Source: Trichoderma breve
Lineage: Eukaryota; Ascomycota; Sordariomycetes; Hypocreales; Hypocreaceae
DNA: 64,000 bases
Direction: 5' to 3'
Assembly (NCBI RefSeq): GCF_028502605.1
Contig: NC_079237.1
Span: 3,100,001 to 3,164,000, forward strand
The position numbers and the translations under genes are program-made. This document shows, in pieces, positions 53,625-64,000 of the stretch. The notes below the pieces were generated by a model, which was not told where the DNA came from, ran no database searches, and was given only the letters and a program-made list of their open reading frames with translations. The stretch's first letter is position 1. Each line of letters starts with the position of its first letter.

Positions 53625-56600
53625 AGTGGTAGCCGAGCTGAAGAGTGTACCAGTAACGTTTCCCCCCTTTTTCTTAGTGATGGCAAAATGGAATGCGGGA
53701 TCGAGTCAGTGAAGCGGAAGCGGTGCAGTAGCTGTGAAAAGGACAAGAATAAAAAATGATGGATCGAATGACAAGTTGAGAATGGGAAAAAAAAAATGGA
53801 AATGTGGTTGGTAGTGGCGGTCAAAGTGGTCGATTGTCGCGTCGACTAAATTCACCAAGCCTCGTGGAGTCGGTTTGTCGCGATGCTCCCCTGAGACATG
53901 GGGTATTTTTCTTTTTTTCTTTTTTTCTTTTCTTTTTTTGGATTTTTCCTGCTTTGTCTAAAACGAGTGAAAGGGCTGGAAACGGAAACGGAAACGAACA
54001 AGGTCAAAGCTCAGGCAGACGGAAGCTCTCTTGACAACGCAATGGCAGTCAAGCTGGCTGGCCGCAGTCGCCGCAAATGGCCAGACAATGAGCTTCAACC
54101 GAAGAAGAAGATGACGAGAAGTCGGAGTCTGCAGCGTCGTCGCAGTGGTCGATAGTAGTACTCGTAGTAGTACATTCAAGTAATCTCGGAGAAGGGGGGA
54201 GAAGGCGGGCTAGAGGCACAAGTTGGCGATGCGGGTGGTGTGGTTGGCTGGTTGGGGGCAGCTAACGGCTAGCGAGGTGCGCTACGGGCGGTGCTGCTAA
54301 CGTTGAAAGGGGAAACGCAGTGCCGTGATGAATTGGAGTGAATTGTAGGAGCTCTTGAGGCTGCTTGCACGCACATCGAGTACCGGTACCTCGGTCTGCT
54401 CAGCAACACACATCCATTATCAAGTAACTCGTAACTCGTACTGGTCGCCCAGGCAAATTTGATCATGGATGCCTTCAATGCGTTCAAGGGTTTGATGTAT
54501 TTTTCCTGCTGCAAAACCCGGCCAAGCCGCAGCTTTGGAGCGACTCACCCGCCGTTGGCTCCAGGCCTTTGGCCCACCCGCTCATTTGCCAGGAGGCGCC
54601 AGGTCGATTCGGGCTATTTGGCGACATGGGTTGATATCATCAGTGGAACTCAAAGGTGATTGCCGTCGACTGTCTTTTGATTACCATGATGCAGAAGCTT
54701 TCTCGTTGGTGGGGGGTTCTTCTAATGTTTAATTTTTGCTCTTCCACCTCGTCCAAACCTTGTTCTCCCCCGGCCTTGTCATGTGCATGTGGTTGAAGAG
54801 GGCATCAAGCTGAGAAGAGGATTCTTCATGGTGTCTGGTGTAAGTCGAACATCTCACAGCCATCAGAATTGAATGGCTGGGCTGGGTCCATTTAATGGCT
54901 TGGCTACAGGGCCCTGTCGCCTGTTTCCAGTGGGCAAGGACCCCTGTTGGGACTCTTGTTACTGGAGCACACCAGCGTTGGTTACTTGACGGGCGGCACT
55001 CGTTCTTGTAGCAGCAAGCTGGAGCCATTCTGCGACATTGCAACCTCCATCCTCCTCAAAGCCCCAATCACATCAACGACCCGCGATATCTACCATCACA
55101 TCATGCCATTCACCAACAGCGAAGACTTCAATGGAATCCAATGGCAAAATGATTGAGCCGCTTTCCCCCGGCAAATGCTTAAGTGGCAGCATCAGCCCAG
55201 CGCTGCATGTACAAGTACGTACATACATGTGGCGGCTACCGTATTGCCCCAGACGACCAGGTCAACCCCGGCCATGCCATGGTCACCTGCAACCAGGGAA
55301 TACTCGAGCATACCTGCATGCTTGTGCTTACATGGGCGCACCTACGAGGTAACTAATACTGTCGGCACGAGCCAGTAACTCGAGTGGCTGCGTATCGGTA
55401 CATGCGTGTGTTGTTACGAGTACCGTACGAGGAATTCTTGTTATGTTACAAGTATGTGCCTCCCTGGGCGCGGGCAAAAGAAAAGACAGCTCACATCAAT
55501 ATGAGGCGAGGAGAAAGGGGGGCACATCCCGTTGTGGCACGGACATGGACATGTACCGTCAGATTTAGATCCATGTGCCCACGGTCTTCTACCTCAATCT
55601 CAACATCATGCCTCTCATGAGAATATTCGCTCTTATTGCCGAGTTGATACACAGCTATTCCAATGTACGATGCATTGCAAAGGGAAAATGTGATGAAAAG
55701 GGGAATCATGGCAAAGACCACTCGCAGTGGCTTACGTCTTGCCGTCTTCACTGCCCTACTCGTTTAACCTGACGAGATGAGAAAAGAGGCTGCAGACAAC
55801 AATTTGTGCCAGCTCTAGCGAGCGGGAAACGAAAGAATGCCTTCTGATGCGATGCATGTGCAAGACACACGTCTGTGCGACTGTCGATCTGTTCCGTGTG
55901 GTAAGCATCGAATGCTCGTGCTCGACTCTCTCATTGTCATAGTCTGCGCTGCTTTTCTACACATGTCCTCGCATGGAGCATCTGCTGACGCTGCAACTAC
56001 AGCAGAGTCAATCTATATCAATGAGATGACCCCAGCAGAATCGCAAGAGGTGCAATGGCATCTATCTATGAGCATCAAGTATGCGTGTGCCATGAGACAC
56101 CTCCAGGTGACAGGCTACATGCATGCGAGTACGTCGGTGTGCTCAGTTGAATCAATCATACGATGATTGTGACCATCGTCAACCCTACCTAGCAGTTGGC
56201 AAAGCTTTTCCCAATCACCTCCAGCGTCGGCCAATCCCTATTTGATGGCTGGTGTACCCTGAAACTATTCTTTCAGCCACCGGTGGGGAATATTGCTCAA
56301 CTCACTTCACCGCAGGCACGCAGTGGACGGGGAGGACGGGTTGAAAATGCACACGCGAGCACACGGACGGTGAAGCTGAAAACCAGCGTGATGGCCGTGC
56401 AGGGTGGCTGGCTCACTTGATACAATACATCCAGGATCCCGATCCTCGCCGGGACATGCTGTCCTGTGCCGATGCGGAGTGCATGTACTCTAAGGGTCAA
56501 TCCGGTCAATCCAAGCAGAGCTTTGACTACTGGGCTCGAACATCGCGGAGACTTCGAAAAGCAGCGTCTACATGTGCAAGCTCACCATGTCTCCAGATGC

Positions 56601-57139
56601 TTCGTCGACATTCTGCGGGAGGACAGCATGGGCCATAATCTCGGGCGACATACACGAGAAATTGGTAGAGGTTACACACGTGGAAGATGACCTCATCGCC
56701 TGCACAGACAAAATCCCGAGCCTATTTTTGGACAGGGCTGGCTGGCATTGGCGGGCTGAATTGGTGAAAATGACATCTGGAGCAAACAATTCCAAGGTCT
56801 GGCCTGCATACCAATTACACGTTACGAGAGAAATCGGTGTAGATGGAGCTACACAGGCCTGTCCGCCAGCCAATCAACAGCCACGGCTTATATGCTGTGG
56901 TACACCAAGTTGGAAGTTAGCTGGCCGAATCACAACGGCCTTGCAGTCAATGCTCTTCCCTCTGGGACGACACATAATTTCCCGGGGGGCGGGAAGCATA
57001 TAAAACTCATCTCATCACGTCTGTTGCAGCTGGAGAAATACTGTTCTGCGGGGATACCAGGGCCGGCTTGTTTCTTGCAATTCTTCGGGTAAATCGAGAG
57101 TCAACTGCTCCAACAGGCATCACCTTCATCATCATCACA
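53625..57139. other. Long intergenic region, no gene seen
   Basis: 3.5 kb. A T-rich tract (53905-53950) lies about 300 bases upstream of the TeaR-like start. Repeated GTAC/TACATG motifs occur at 55190-55450. The frame at 56572-57003 (143 codons) has no recognisable motif and was not called. The right end is the metallophosphoesterase promoter. Confidence 0.4.
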
Positions 57140-58478
57140 ATGGCGACTCCAAAGCTGCGCAAGACACGAATTGTCTGCATCTCCGACACCCACAATTGCA
57201 ACATCAAGCTTCCAGCCGGCGATGTTTTGATCCATGCCGGAGATCTCACCAACAAGGGAAGCATCTCAGAGGTAAGCTGTCCCTCGCTTCCATTTTTGGC
57301 CGGTGCTTGGTCGATTTTGCATCTCCAACGCCCTTGACGTCACGCTTCTGTGCAACGACTCAACTGACTGTGTTTGAAATCGTGAAGCTCTCCAGAGCGG
57401 TGAAATGGCTCGAAGAGGCTGACTTTGAAGCCAAAATCATCGTGGCAGGTAAGTGTTGATCATTCTGTGGGGGCTTGACAAACTGTTCGATGCTGATGAG
57501 GAATTAGGCAACCACGATGTCACCTTGGATGAAGACTTTTACTTTCATCACGGCGACTCCTTTCACAACAAGATCAAGCAGAATCCGGCAGATTGCATCA
57601 ACCTGCTCTCTTCGTCGCCATCCCTCACGTATCTCTGCCACGACTCGGCAACGATCCGTCTGAAATCACCCACGGGGCCGCACACCGAGTTTACCATCTT
57701 TGGCTCCCCGTACTCTCCTCGCAACGGACTATGGGCCTTCTACTATGAAGCCCCAAAAGACCATGACGAGGGCACTGCTGACCTCACCTCCTTGTGGGAG
57801 CTCATCCCGCTCGAGACGGACATTGTGGTGACGCACACGCCGCCACGTACGCACTGCGATCAGCCAGAGGGGCAGCGATCTGCCGGTTGTGAGGCCCTGC
57901 GACAGGCTCTCTGGAGAGTCAGACCCAAGCTAGCAGTCTGCGGTCATATCCACGACGGGCGAGGGGCGGAGCGAGTGCTCTGGGACCTCAAAAACAAAGC
58001 CACCCCCTACGCAGAGAGGGCCGCCATGGCATGGGAGGATCCCGGCAAAGGCAACAACAAGATCAGCTTGGTCGACCTCACCGGCAAGGCAGGCAAGATG
58101 CCGGCGCTCGCAAACGACGGCTCACATCCAGGCAGGCCCAGCTACAGCCATGAAGACGACCAACAAACGGACACCACGACATTGGCGCCCGCGGGGACAT
58201 GTTCGGATGAATCATCAGATCAAGGCTCTAGCGTCGCTGCCCAAAAGAGAGGCGGTAACGACAGCAACGATGACGGCGTGGGCTATGGGGGCAATCCGGA
58301 TGAGTCTGAGGATTGCGATTATGAGGCATTGGCGGGGAGAGCCGGCCGCAAGGAGACGTGTGTCGTGAATGCTGCGATTATGAAGGGCAGTTATCCGCAT
58401 ACTGAGGGGAAGCTGTTTAGCAAGCCCATTGTGGTCGATGTGTTCTTGCCAGTGTGGCAAGAGGACGATGAAGCTTGA
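57140..58478 (+). CDS. Calcineurin-like metallophosphoesterase (MPPED-like)
   Basis: Three exons (57140-57271, 57388-57448, 57508-58478) join in frame to 387 residues. The start at 57140 gives MATPKLRKTRIVCISDTHNC. Dinuclear-metal ligands appear in order: SDTHN (about 15-19), HAGDLTNKG (about 32-40), AGNHDVT (about 64-70), IVVTHTPPRTH (about 175) and VCGHIHDGRG (about 210). The GSPYSP and WAFYYE segments are typical of the MPPED1/2-type branch. A disordered segment of about 90 residues (Asp/Gly/Ser-rich) follows, and the chain then ends with a conserved-looking strand (CVVNAAIMKG and KPIVVDVFLPVW). The domain thus appears interrupted near its end. Substrates of these phosphodiesterases are cyclic nucleotides or unknown phosphoesters. 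There is no signal peptide, so it is probably cytosolic. Confidence 0.88.
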
Positions 58479-61400
58479 AGGTGGAAGGTGGAAGATGGAC
58501 GCTCAAAAACCAAGAACAAAAGGAGCAGAATAGGCAAAACTGGACCAGACGGGACAATCGAAATACAATATCGAAAAGGGGAGGGCATGAAAGCTTGGGG
58601 TCGTTGAGGCAATGATGGGGTAATAGGTACAAAGTAGCTTACTCACTTACACACTTACATGGAACACCAGGCAAGCTTCGTCAAAGCACGTGTAGCATTA
58701 ATAGCAGCTCTCTATTACAAGCATTGTTATCAAATCCAGCTGGAATACTCCCCAAGTAACTGATCTACCTGCCGGTACCTCGCAAAGCCATTGACGAAAC
58801 GCCCAGCGTCCCATGATCGATAACAGCCATCTAGACTGTCCCGGCACTTGAAGCTAGCCAGCCCCAAAAGTAGTTGACGATAAGCACAATCGGCCAGCAC
58901 ATCCCATCCCAACCATCGTAGCTCCGACGCAGGGCCAGCGCATTGATCCCCCCTCATCCCATCCTCCTCCTGGCCGTCAAACATGGCCTCTCCAACACCC
59001 CTGCGTCACGCCCTGAACTGGCCCATCACACGGCTCTAGTAAAAACGCTAATAAAGGGACAAGTAAAAAGGAACGGCAATGCTACTACATGATTCTGGGG
59101 GAGGGTTGCCTACGTGTAAGTTTTGCGGCAAGGATGGCTTTCCATCATCCAATGAGAACGGCATGATACTGTCTTTTTTTTTCCTGGGGTAAAAATGGAA
59201 TGTATTTACAACGGCGGACAATGTATCGAAACTTCCCCTCATGGAGAAGGCAGGTTTCCGATCATCGGAACAATACATATACTACTGTACATACCATACA
59301 TACATATGCATGCGGGCTGCTATTTTCCCCGGCCCCTTGCTTGGGGTTTTTGTTTTCGTAGGCTTACAAGGCAGATAGCAGGAGAAGGAGAAGAGCTGTT
59401 TGGGGAGCTTGATTGGAACGCGGGGATTGCGCTGTGGCGGCGCCTCTTTTTGGGAGATTAGGATTTGATTGATTGATGCCTTGGGAGGTTGAAGAGACGG
59501 TGTGCTGGGGGTGGCTGGGTGAATGGTGGTTGATTTGCTGGGTTTTTGAGAGGTGTGGTTTTTTTTTCTCTGTTGAGAGGTGTAGGGTAGCGACATACGT
59601 ACGGAGTACGCTGTTGCGATTTTGAAGCTTCGATAGCTTTAGTGTGCTAACAGTACCTCTGTGTGGGTAGTAAAAGCTACAGCAACACGGAAAGAGAAGA
59701 TTCATTGGATCCCTAGAATTTTAACGAATGAAAAGCATTCATTCCCACAGCATCAAAAGACAAAACTCGCTTGAGGGGGGCATGTTCTACCACAAAACGC
59801 TATCCCATGGCCAACCCAGTGTTTTGTTTGGTCAGGTTGCCCAGGAAGCCGCACCAAAAAGAAAAAAGCAGAGAAAAGCGTGGGTTACTGTCCTGCATGT
59901 GTGTGTGTGTGGATTATCGTCTCGTGGACATGTATGTGCTCACCGCCACGCTTCTCATTCGCGGGTCGATATCATTGGGTGGAAAGAGAAGCCTTTTTTT
60001 CTTACTGGTGCATGCATGTGTGAGGAATGGGAATGGGGTTTAGTTAGTATGGTGTTTTCATGGGATGGGGACTTGCAGCGGAATTTGTCATATCAAGAGG
60101 GACTTGGGGGAGAGAATATCGTAGCGAGTCAATCTTGTCAAAGAATCTAGAAAGAGAAGGAGAAGAATAACCAAAAAAATGATAGATGATGACGGGTTTG
60201 GGAAGAGAGAGCAAAAATTCCGTTTCGAGGTTTGTCTGCCCGCGTTTGGCGCGCCTATGCCAATAGCAGTCAAGCCATCATCACACTGCTTGAGGAAGAG
60301 AAAACACTGCGAGGCTTCGATAGGGCGAATTGGGGTGTGTCTGCCGCCGCCGGAATTGCGGAACAATCGGACAGAAAAATCAAGGAAAAAGAAAAGAACG
60401 AAAGAGTAGAAGCAGCTGTAGAAGCTGAGCCACTGTCGGTTTCCCATCACGAGCTCGAAAAGATGACCTCCATCTTTATTTGGCGAAATTCCTTGCCATC
60501 CATCCATCTTACGGCTGAAAAACGTCATGTACTCTGTAATGGCTAGATTCACTCTTCTTTTTGTGCTATAACCGCACCTCTCACTCATCATTTCCCGGCC
60601 AGTCCGGCTCATGAAACGTGGAATGCAATCACAAAGCAACGTATTCTTTTTTTACTCACTCATGAGTGCATATCCAGTCATCCCAGTCATGAAAAAACGG
60701 TTCGTGACCAACACGCTGTATGATGCTCATCAGGTCCAACAAAGCCTTGGCTCTTTCTCACCAAAACGGCACCGATATCCTCCGTTTGGCGTAGCATCGC
60801 TCCATCCCAAATCAAGTACCTAGTAAAAAGAACAATGTCAAGATCAGCAGTCAGACGATTTTTTCTTTTCGTCTGGTGAACGAAAGCTTCGACCTTGTTT
60901 TTGTTCGCTGGGCGCCCAATGACACCGCGGCAGCAAGCGCCCGGCATATCGTCGCCCACGAAAACGTGCTTCGGTCAACCACATGGCCCATCTACTAACT
61001 ACTACCTAGTAGGTATCTAAGACGGAACGAAGAACTTTCCCACAGTGGCAAAAGCCGGCTCTCGTTCTCCACGTGGCCAGTCACAGGACTTGGGATTCTC
61101 TTTTTTCGAACGAAAAAAGAGCAAGTCAGATGCGATCCGACAAGGGAGGGGCACTTATGTTTTTTTGGATACGGTAAAGTGGGATGGCGGCTGTGATATG
61201 ATGATGTGCTTGATTAATAGCTCACATATTATAGCATGAGCTGTGACCCTGTCTTGTCCCTGCTTTTTTCTTTTTGTGGTTGTTGCAATTTACGGAAACG
61301 ATTAAATATAGCTTGGACGATGATCACGGCTGGATGACGCAGACGATTCCCCTCCGTCGTGAACGGGCTGCGGCATCAGCTCTCTCGGCGCAGCACCGTC

Positions 61401-64000
61401 AACTGACATTTTCCCCTCAAAACAGCTCGTAGCTCAAACCGTCGATCGATAGCTCCCCCCCAAAGCTACCCTTGCAAGCAACCGAAGCTCCCCTCAAAAG
61501 GAACATCTTCAGCAAACGATTGGGCTTAGCCGCCGTGATTCAAACACGAGTTACTTGTACTGTACTGTAGCAAATAGTGCCCGAGCTAGAAACTCAGCTA
61601 ACGGGGGGACCCAAAGCGGGTTGAAGCTTTAAACTGATTTCTCACATGAGCTCGAAAAAAAAGTGAACCCTTGCAAGCTTCAACGTTTTCTAGTTTTCTC
61701 TTGCCGCGATAGCAGTACATACAATGCTACTAAGTTAAGAGAGAGGGTACATGGAGCTTAGCACCGCGAAAAGCGCTCACCACAAGTACCCTTTTGGCTT
61801 CGTGATAGCGTCTGAGATGGTCTTTGTTAGTGCGAGTGACGGGCTAAGAGACGGCCGCCAGCGGATCATCCGCTCTCGCTCATGGGTCTTGGCCGGTACG
61901 GTACGGGTTTCTGTTCATGCGAATATGGGGCTCAACTCTTTTCTGGGCATCTTCCATCGGCTTTTGCATGTCACGCAGACGATTCGATGCCTGCATGTAG
62001 CATCTCTCGCCCTGGTCCCTTGCCTTGCAACTCCTCCGTTCTCCATGGGACTCCGTATGAGGATACTGTACGAGCCGATTACTGTAAACGGGCAGCTATG
62101 TAAGTGGCGCCGTGTGTTTTGCGGCATCCTCCTCTCTTCTCAAGCCCCAAGCCATGTGGAAACGCTCCGCTCGCACCGCACCGTTACCCGTGCCGTTTGC
62201 TCCTGTGAGTGGTCCGTCACTTTTTGGCGTGCGAGCCAGATAGCTTGAGCTTCAATCCCTCTTGGCTCCAGCGCTTTTTTTTCCCAGGTCACGTTCAGCT
62301 TTCCGTCCGCTGGAGTTGCCCGCTTCTGCTGACGAGCTCTTCCCGCCCGGCGGACCGTCTAGATCCTTGGGAAACGGCTTATCGTAGTTTTCCATCCTGA
62401 GTCGTATAGCTGAGCGAATTGGCGATGGTAAGCGGTGGCAATGATTGAAGCCCTCTCTCCTCCGCCTGTGGATATAGAGAAGCGGAGGGGACAGACGAGA
62501 CCCAGCTTCAGCTCAGCACTCCGTTGCATGTACTCGCAACTTACCAAGGTGACTGACAAGCTCCGGCTCCAAAGTGGCTGCCCATCATCCAGTCAGGAGA
62601 GCGTGGCTTGGGTCCTCTGGCACGGCTTTTCACTGGGGCTGGCCGTCGTCACCTGGTTGGCGCATCGGCGGCGTCGAATGGAATCCCTTGGAAGGCCCTC
62701 TTGTCCATTTTGGCCGTCTCATCTGACAGGCCGGCCCCGTCCAATCACCCCAGACCTCATGGAGACCTCATGGCCTATTCCCACAGCCTCGCTGGCCCGC
62801 CTGAGTTGACGACACCTGTTCCTGGATCTAGTGGTGGTTTGACGGGCTTAAGTGGCATGTTGTCTAGATTCCCTTTTTCTGCCAACCAGAAGCCACACAA
62901 GCTGGCGTCCCTTAGTTCTTAGTGTCTGTCCCCTTCACCCCCTCCATCCTCCTGACTTGAGCCTTTCTCCACGCTGGCTGGCACTTTGCAACCCCTCGAC
63001 TCGAATGGACGAGTGAAAATGGGTGTGGGGGGAGCCAGCGCTGGCGACATGGACAAGGGATGAGTGAGGCGCGCCTGTCTGCGTGATAGGTGAGTGATGC
63101 TGTGATGGTGGAAGAGGGAAGAAGGAGAAAAAAAGGAGCCCCAGATGGTGTCATGCAGTGACGCTGGCGGCAACGAATTGCGACTCGCGGCCTCATGCAA
63201 GCCGGCAGGCCAGACGCGCAGCCAAGCAAGCCTGTCGGTGATATGCGATAATGGGCTCTGGATTTACAAGGGGCTCTTTTACCGCGAGTTGCGTGTATCG
63301 AATACACGAGCCTGTCGCGGAGCAGGACGCAGAGCTTAAGGTACATGTACATACAACCGAGTCAATCAATGTGATGCGATGCGATACGATACAGACATGA
63401 CCTGGATCTTACTTCTCCAGTGTCAGTGTTGCCTTATCCTACCCCATGGAGCTGGTCATGAATGGCGGCTCGTGATGCGGGCTACAGTGCTTCTGTGCGT
63501 CGTACATTACGGAGTACATGAGTCCTCGCATGCCCTGTGAAGCAAGGAGCGTCTCTGCTCCGTGCATCGGTTGCATGCTCCCATCATACATGATACATGC
63601 ATGTTGTATGTACGAATTGCCCTCTCGTACATGTAGCCTATGCTCCCCCAAAGCGGGGAGGAGAGACAGGATAAGAAGATCCATGGGCACTGCACTGGAG
63701 ACCAGAAACTCCAGTCTGCGAAGCGGGTCAGGCCGTTGCAGCTGGGATTGATTGATTCCGAGGCAGCATTTACAGATGGTCGCCCAGAGCGACGGGAGGG
63801 GGCTGGCCATTGTTTTGGCATCTCAGTCTCGTCTCCGTCTGTTTTGTTCGCGAAACTCGTAAAAGGCGTCTCGCCACCCCCCAGTCAAGTCAGGGACGCG
63901 CACACGCTTTTGGCGTGCTCGTACCTGTTCCGCGACGCATCTTTTGGAGACCTGGTGCCTCGCATATGCTGCTGACTGGCAGCAACTTGCTACTGCTAGT
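58479..64000. other. Extended region without supported genes
   Basis: 5.5 kb to the window edge. The only weak candidate is the minus-strand frame at 58730-58984. Other frames (for example 59728-60150, 60088-60639, 61751-62248, 62912-63352, 63439-63975) are short, mutually overlapping on both strands and without motifs. Palindromic TACATGTA-type words recur at 63340-63360 and 63590-63640. The stretch may be the long upstream region of a gene beyond the right edge. Confidence 0.4.
58730..58984 (-). CDS. Possible small hypothetical protein
   Basis: An 84-codon frame from ATG 58984 with protein-like composition: LRWLGWDVLADCAYRQLLLG, then an Arg/Asp/Gly-rich stretch with SLDGCYRSWDAGRFV. No family is recognised and no signal peptide is seen. 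It lies 250 bases downstream of the metallophosphoesterase gene on the opposite strand. Chance is a serious alternative; I list it only because it is the best frame in a 5.5-kb gap. Confidence 0.2.
   Translation of the reverse strand: MFDGQEEDGMRGDQCAGPASELRWLGWDVLADCAYRQLLLGLASFKCRDSLDGCYRSWDAGRFVNGFARYRQVDQLLGEYSSWI

Noticed and set aside
56572..57003. 143-codon plus-strand frame
   Set aside because: No motif, and no support beyond length in a GC-balanced intergenic region. It ends just before the metallophosphoesterase promoter.
60088..60639. 183-codon minus-strand frame
   Set aside because: It overlaps plus-strand frames of similar length; its Phe/Leu-rich low-complexity parts come from A-rich sequence on the plus strand.
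1..64000. tRNA, rRNA, CRISPR, plasmid or phage features
   Set aside because: I saw no convincing T-loop plus acceptor-stem pairing, no regularly spaced repeats, and nothing bacterial in gene layout.
1..64000. Intact transposon or retroelement
   Set aside because: No reverse transcriptase, integrase or transposase motif was found in any frame. Only simple repeats and gene relics are present.

Overview
The window is genomic DNA from a filamentous ascomycete. Most likely it is a member of the Hypocreales, possibly Trichoderma or a close relative; the genus is inference. The evidence is intron-containing genes with short introns carrying GT(R)AGT-like donors and CTAAC branch sites, long intergenic spaces, strongly C-ending codons in the Hsp90 gene, and a set of Pezizomycotina-type proteins (TeaR, Ytp1-like, Are2-like MBOAT, NACHT STAND protein). 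I found no operons, CRISPR, rRNA or tRNA genes.

The left part (about 1-24 kb) looks like accessory sequence. It holds a partial unknown gene running off the left edge, a nine-exon MFS permease of the allantoate-permease type, an FBPase/SBPase-family sugar bisphosphatase, and several broken genes: two remnants of one family with serine-protease motifs and one frameshifted unknown gene. It also holds recurrent TCTA-rich simple-repeat tracts. Next come a small HeLo-domain protein and, divergently, a NACHT-type STAND (NLR-like) protein; together they resemble the executor/receptor pairs known from fungal allorecognition. An aldehyde dehydrogenase and an acidic protein with two SUMO-interaction-like motifs follow.

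From about 25 kb rightward the content is conserved housekeeping: an Alb1-like ribosome biogenesis factor, a Ytp1-like membrane protein, a small secreted cysteine-rich protein, Mediator Med11 and TFIID Taf5 (divergent), retromer Vps5, mitochondrial ribosomal bL31m and a flavin-reductase-like protein (divergent), Hsp90 with a long leader intron, a sterol O-acyltransferase, a CHAT-domain (caspase-like) protein, a TeaR-like prenylated polarity receptor and a metallophosphoesterase. The last 5.5 kb and the 53.6-57.1 kb stretch have no gene I can support.

The observations most worth checking are the divergent HeLo/NACHT pair (12.36-17.85 kb), the orphan CHAT protease (47.3-49.6 kb), and the broken protease-like family (4.7-9.8 kb). 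Exon boundaries were worked out by hand from splice signals and reading-frame continuity. Where the phase could not be reconciled this is stated.
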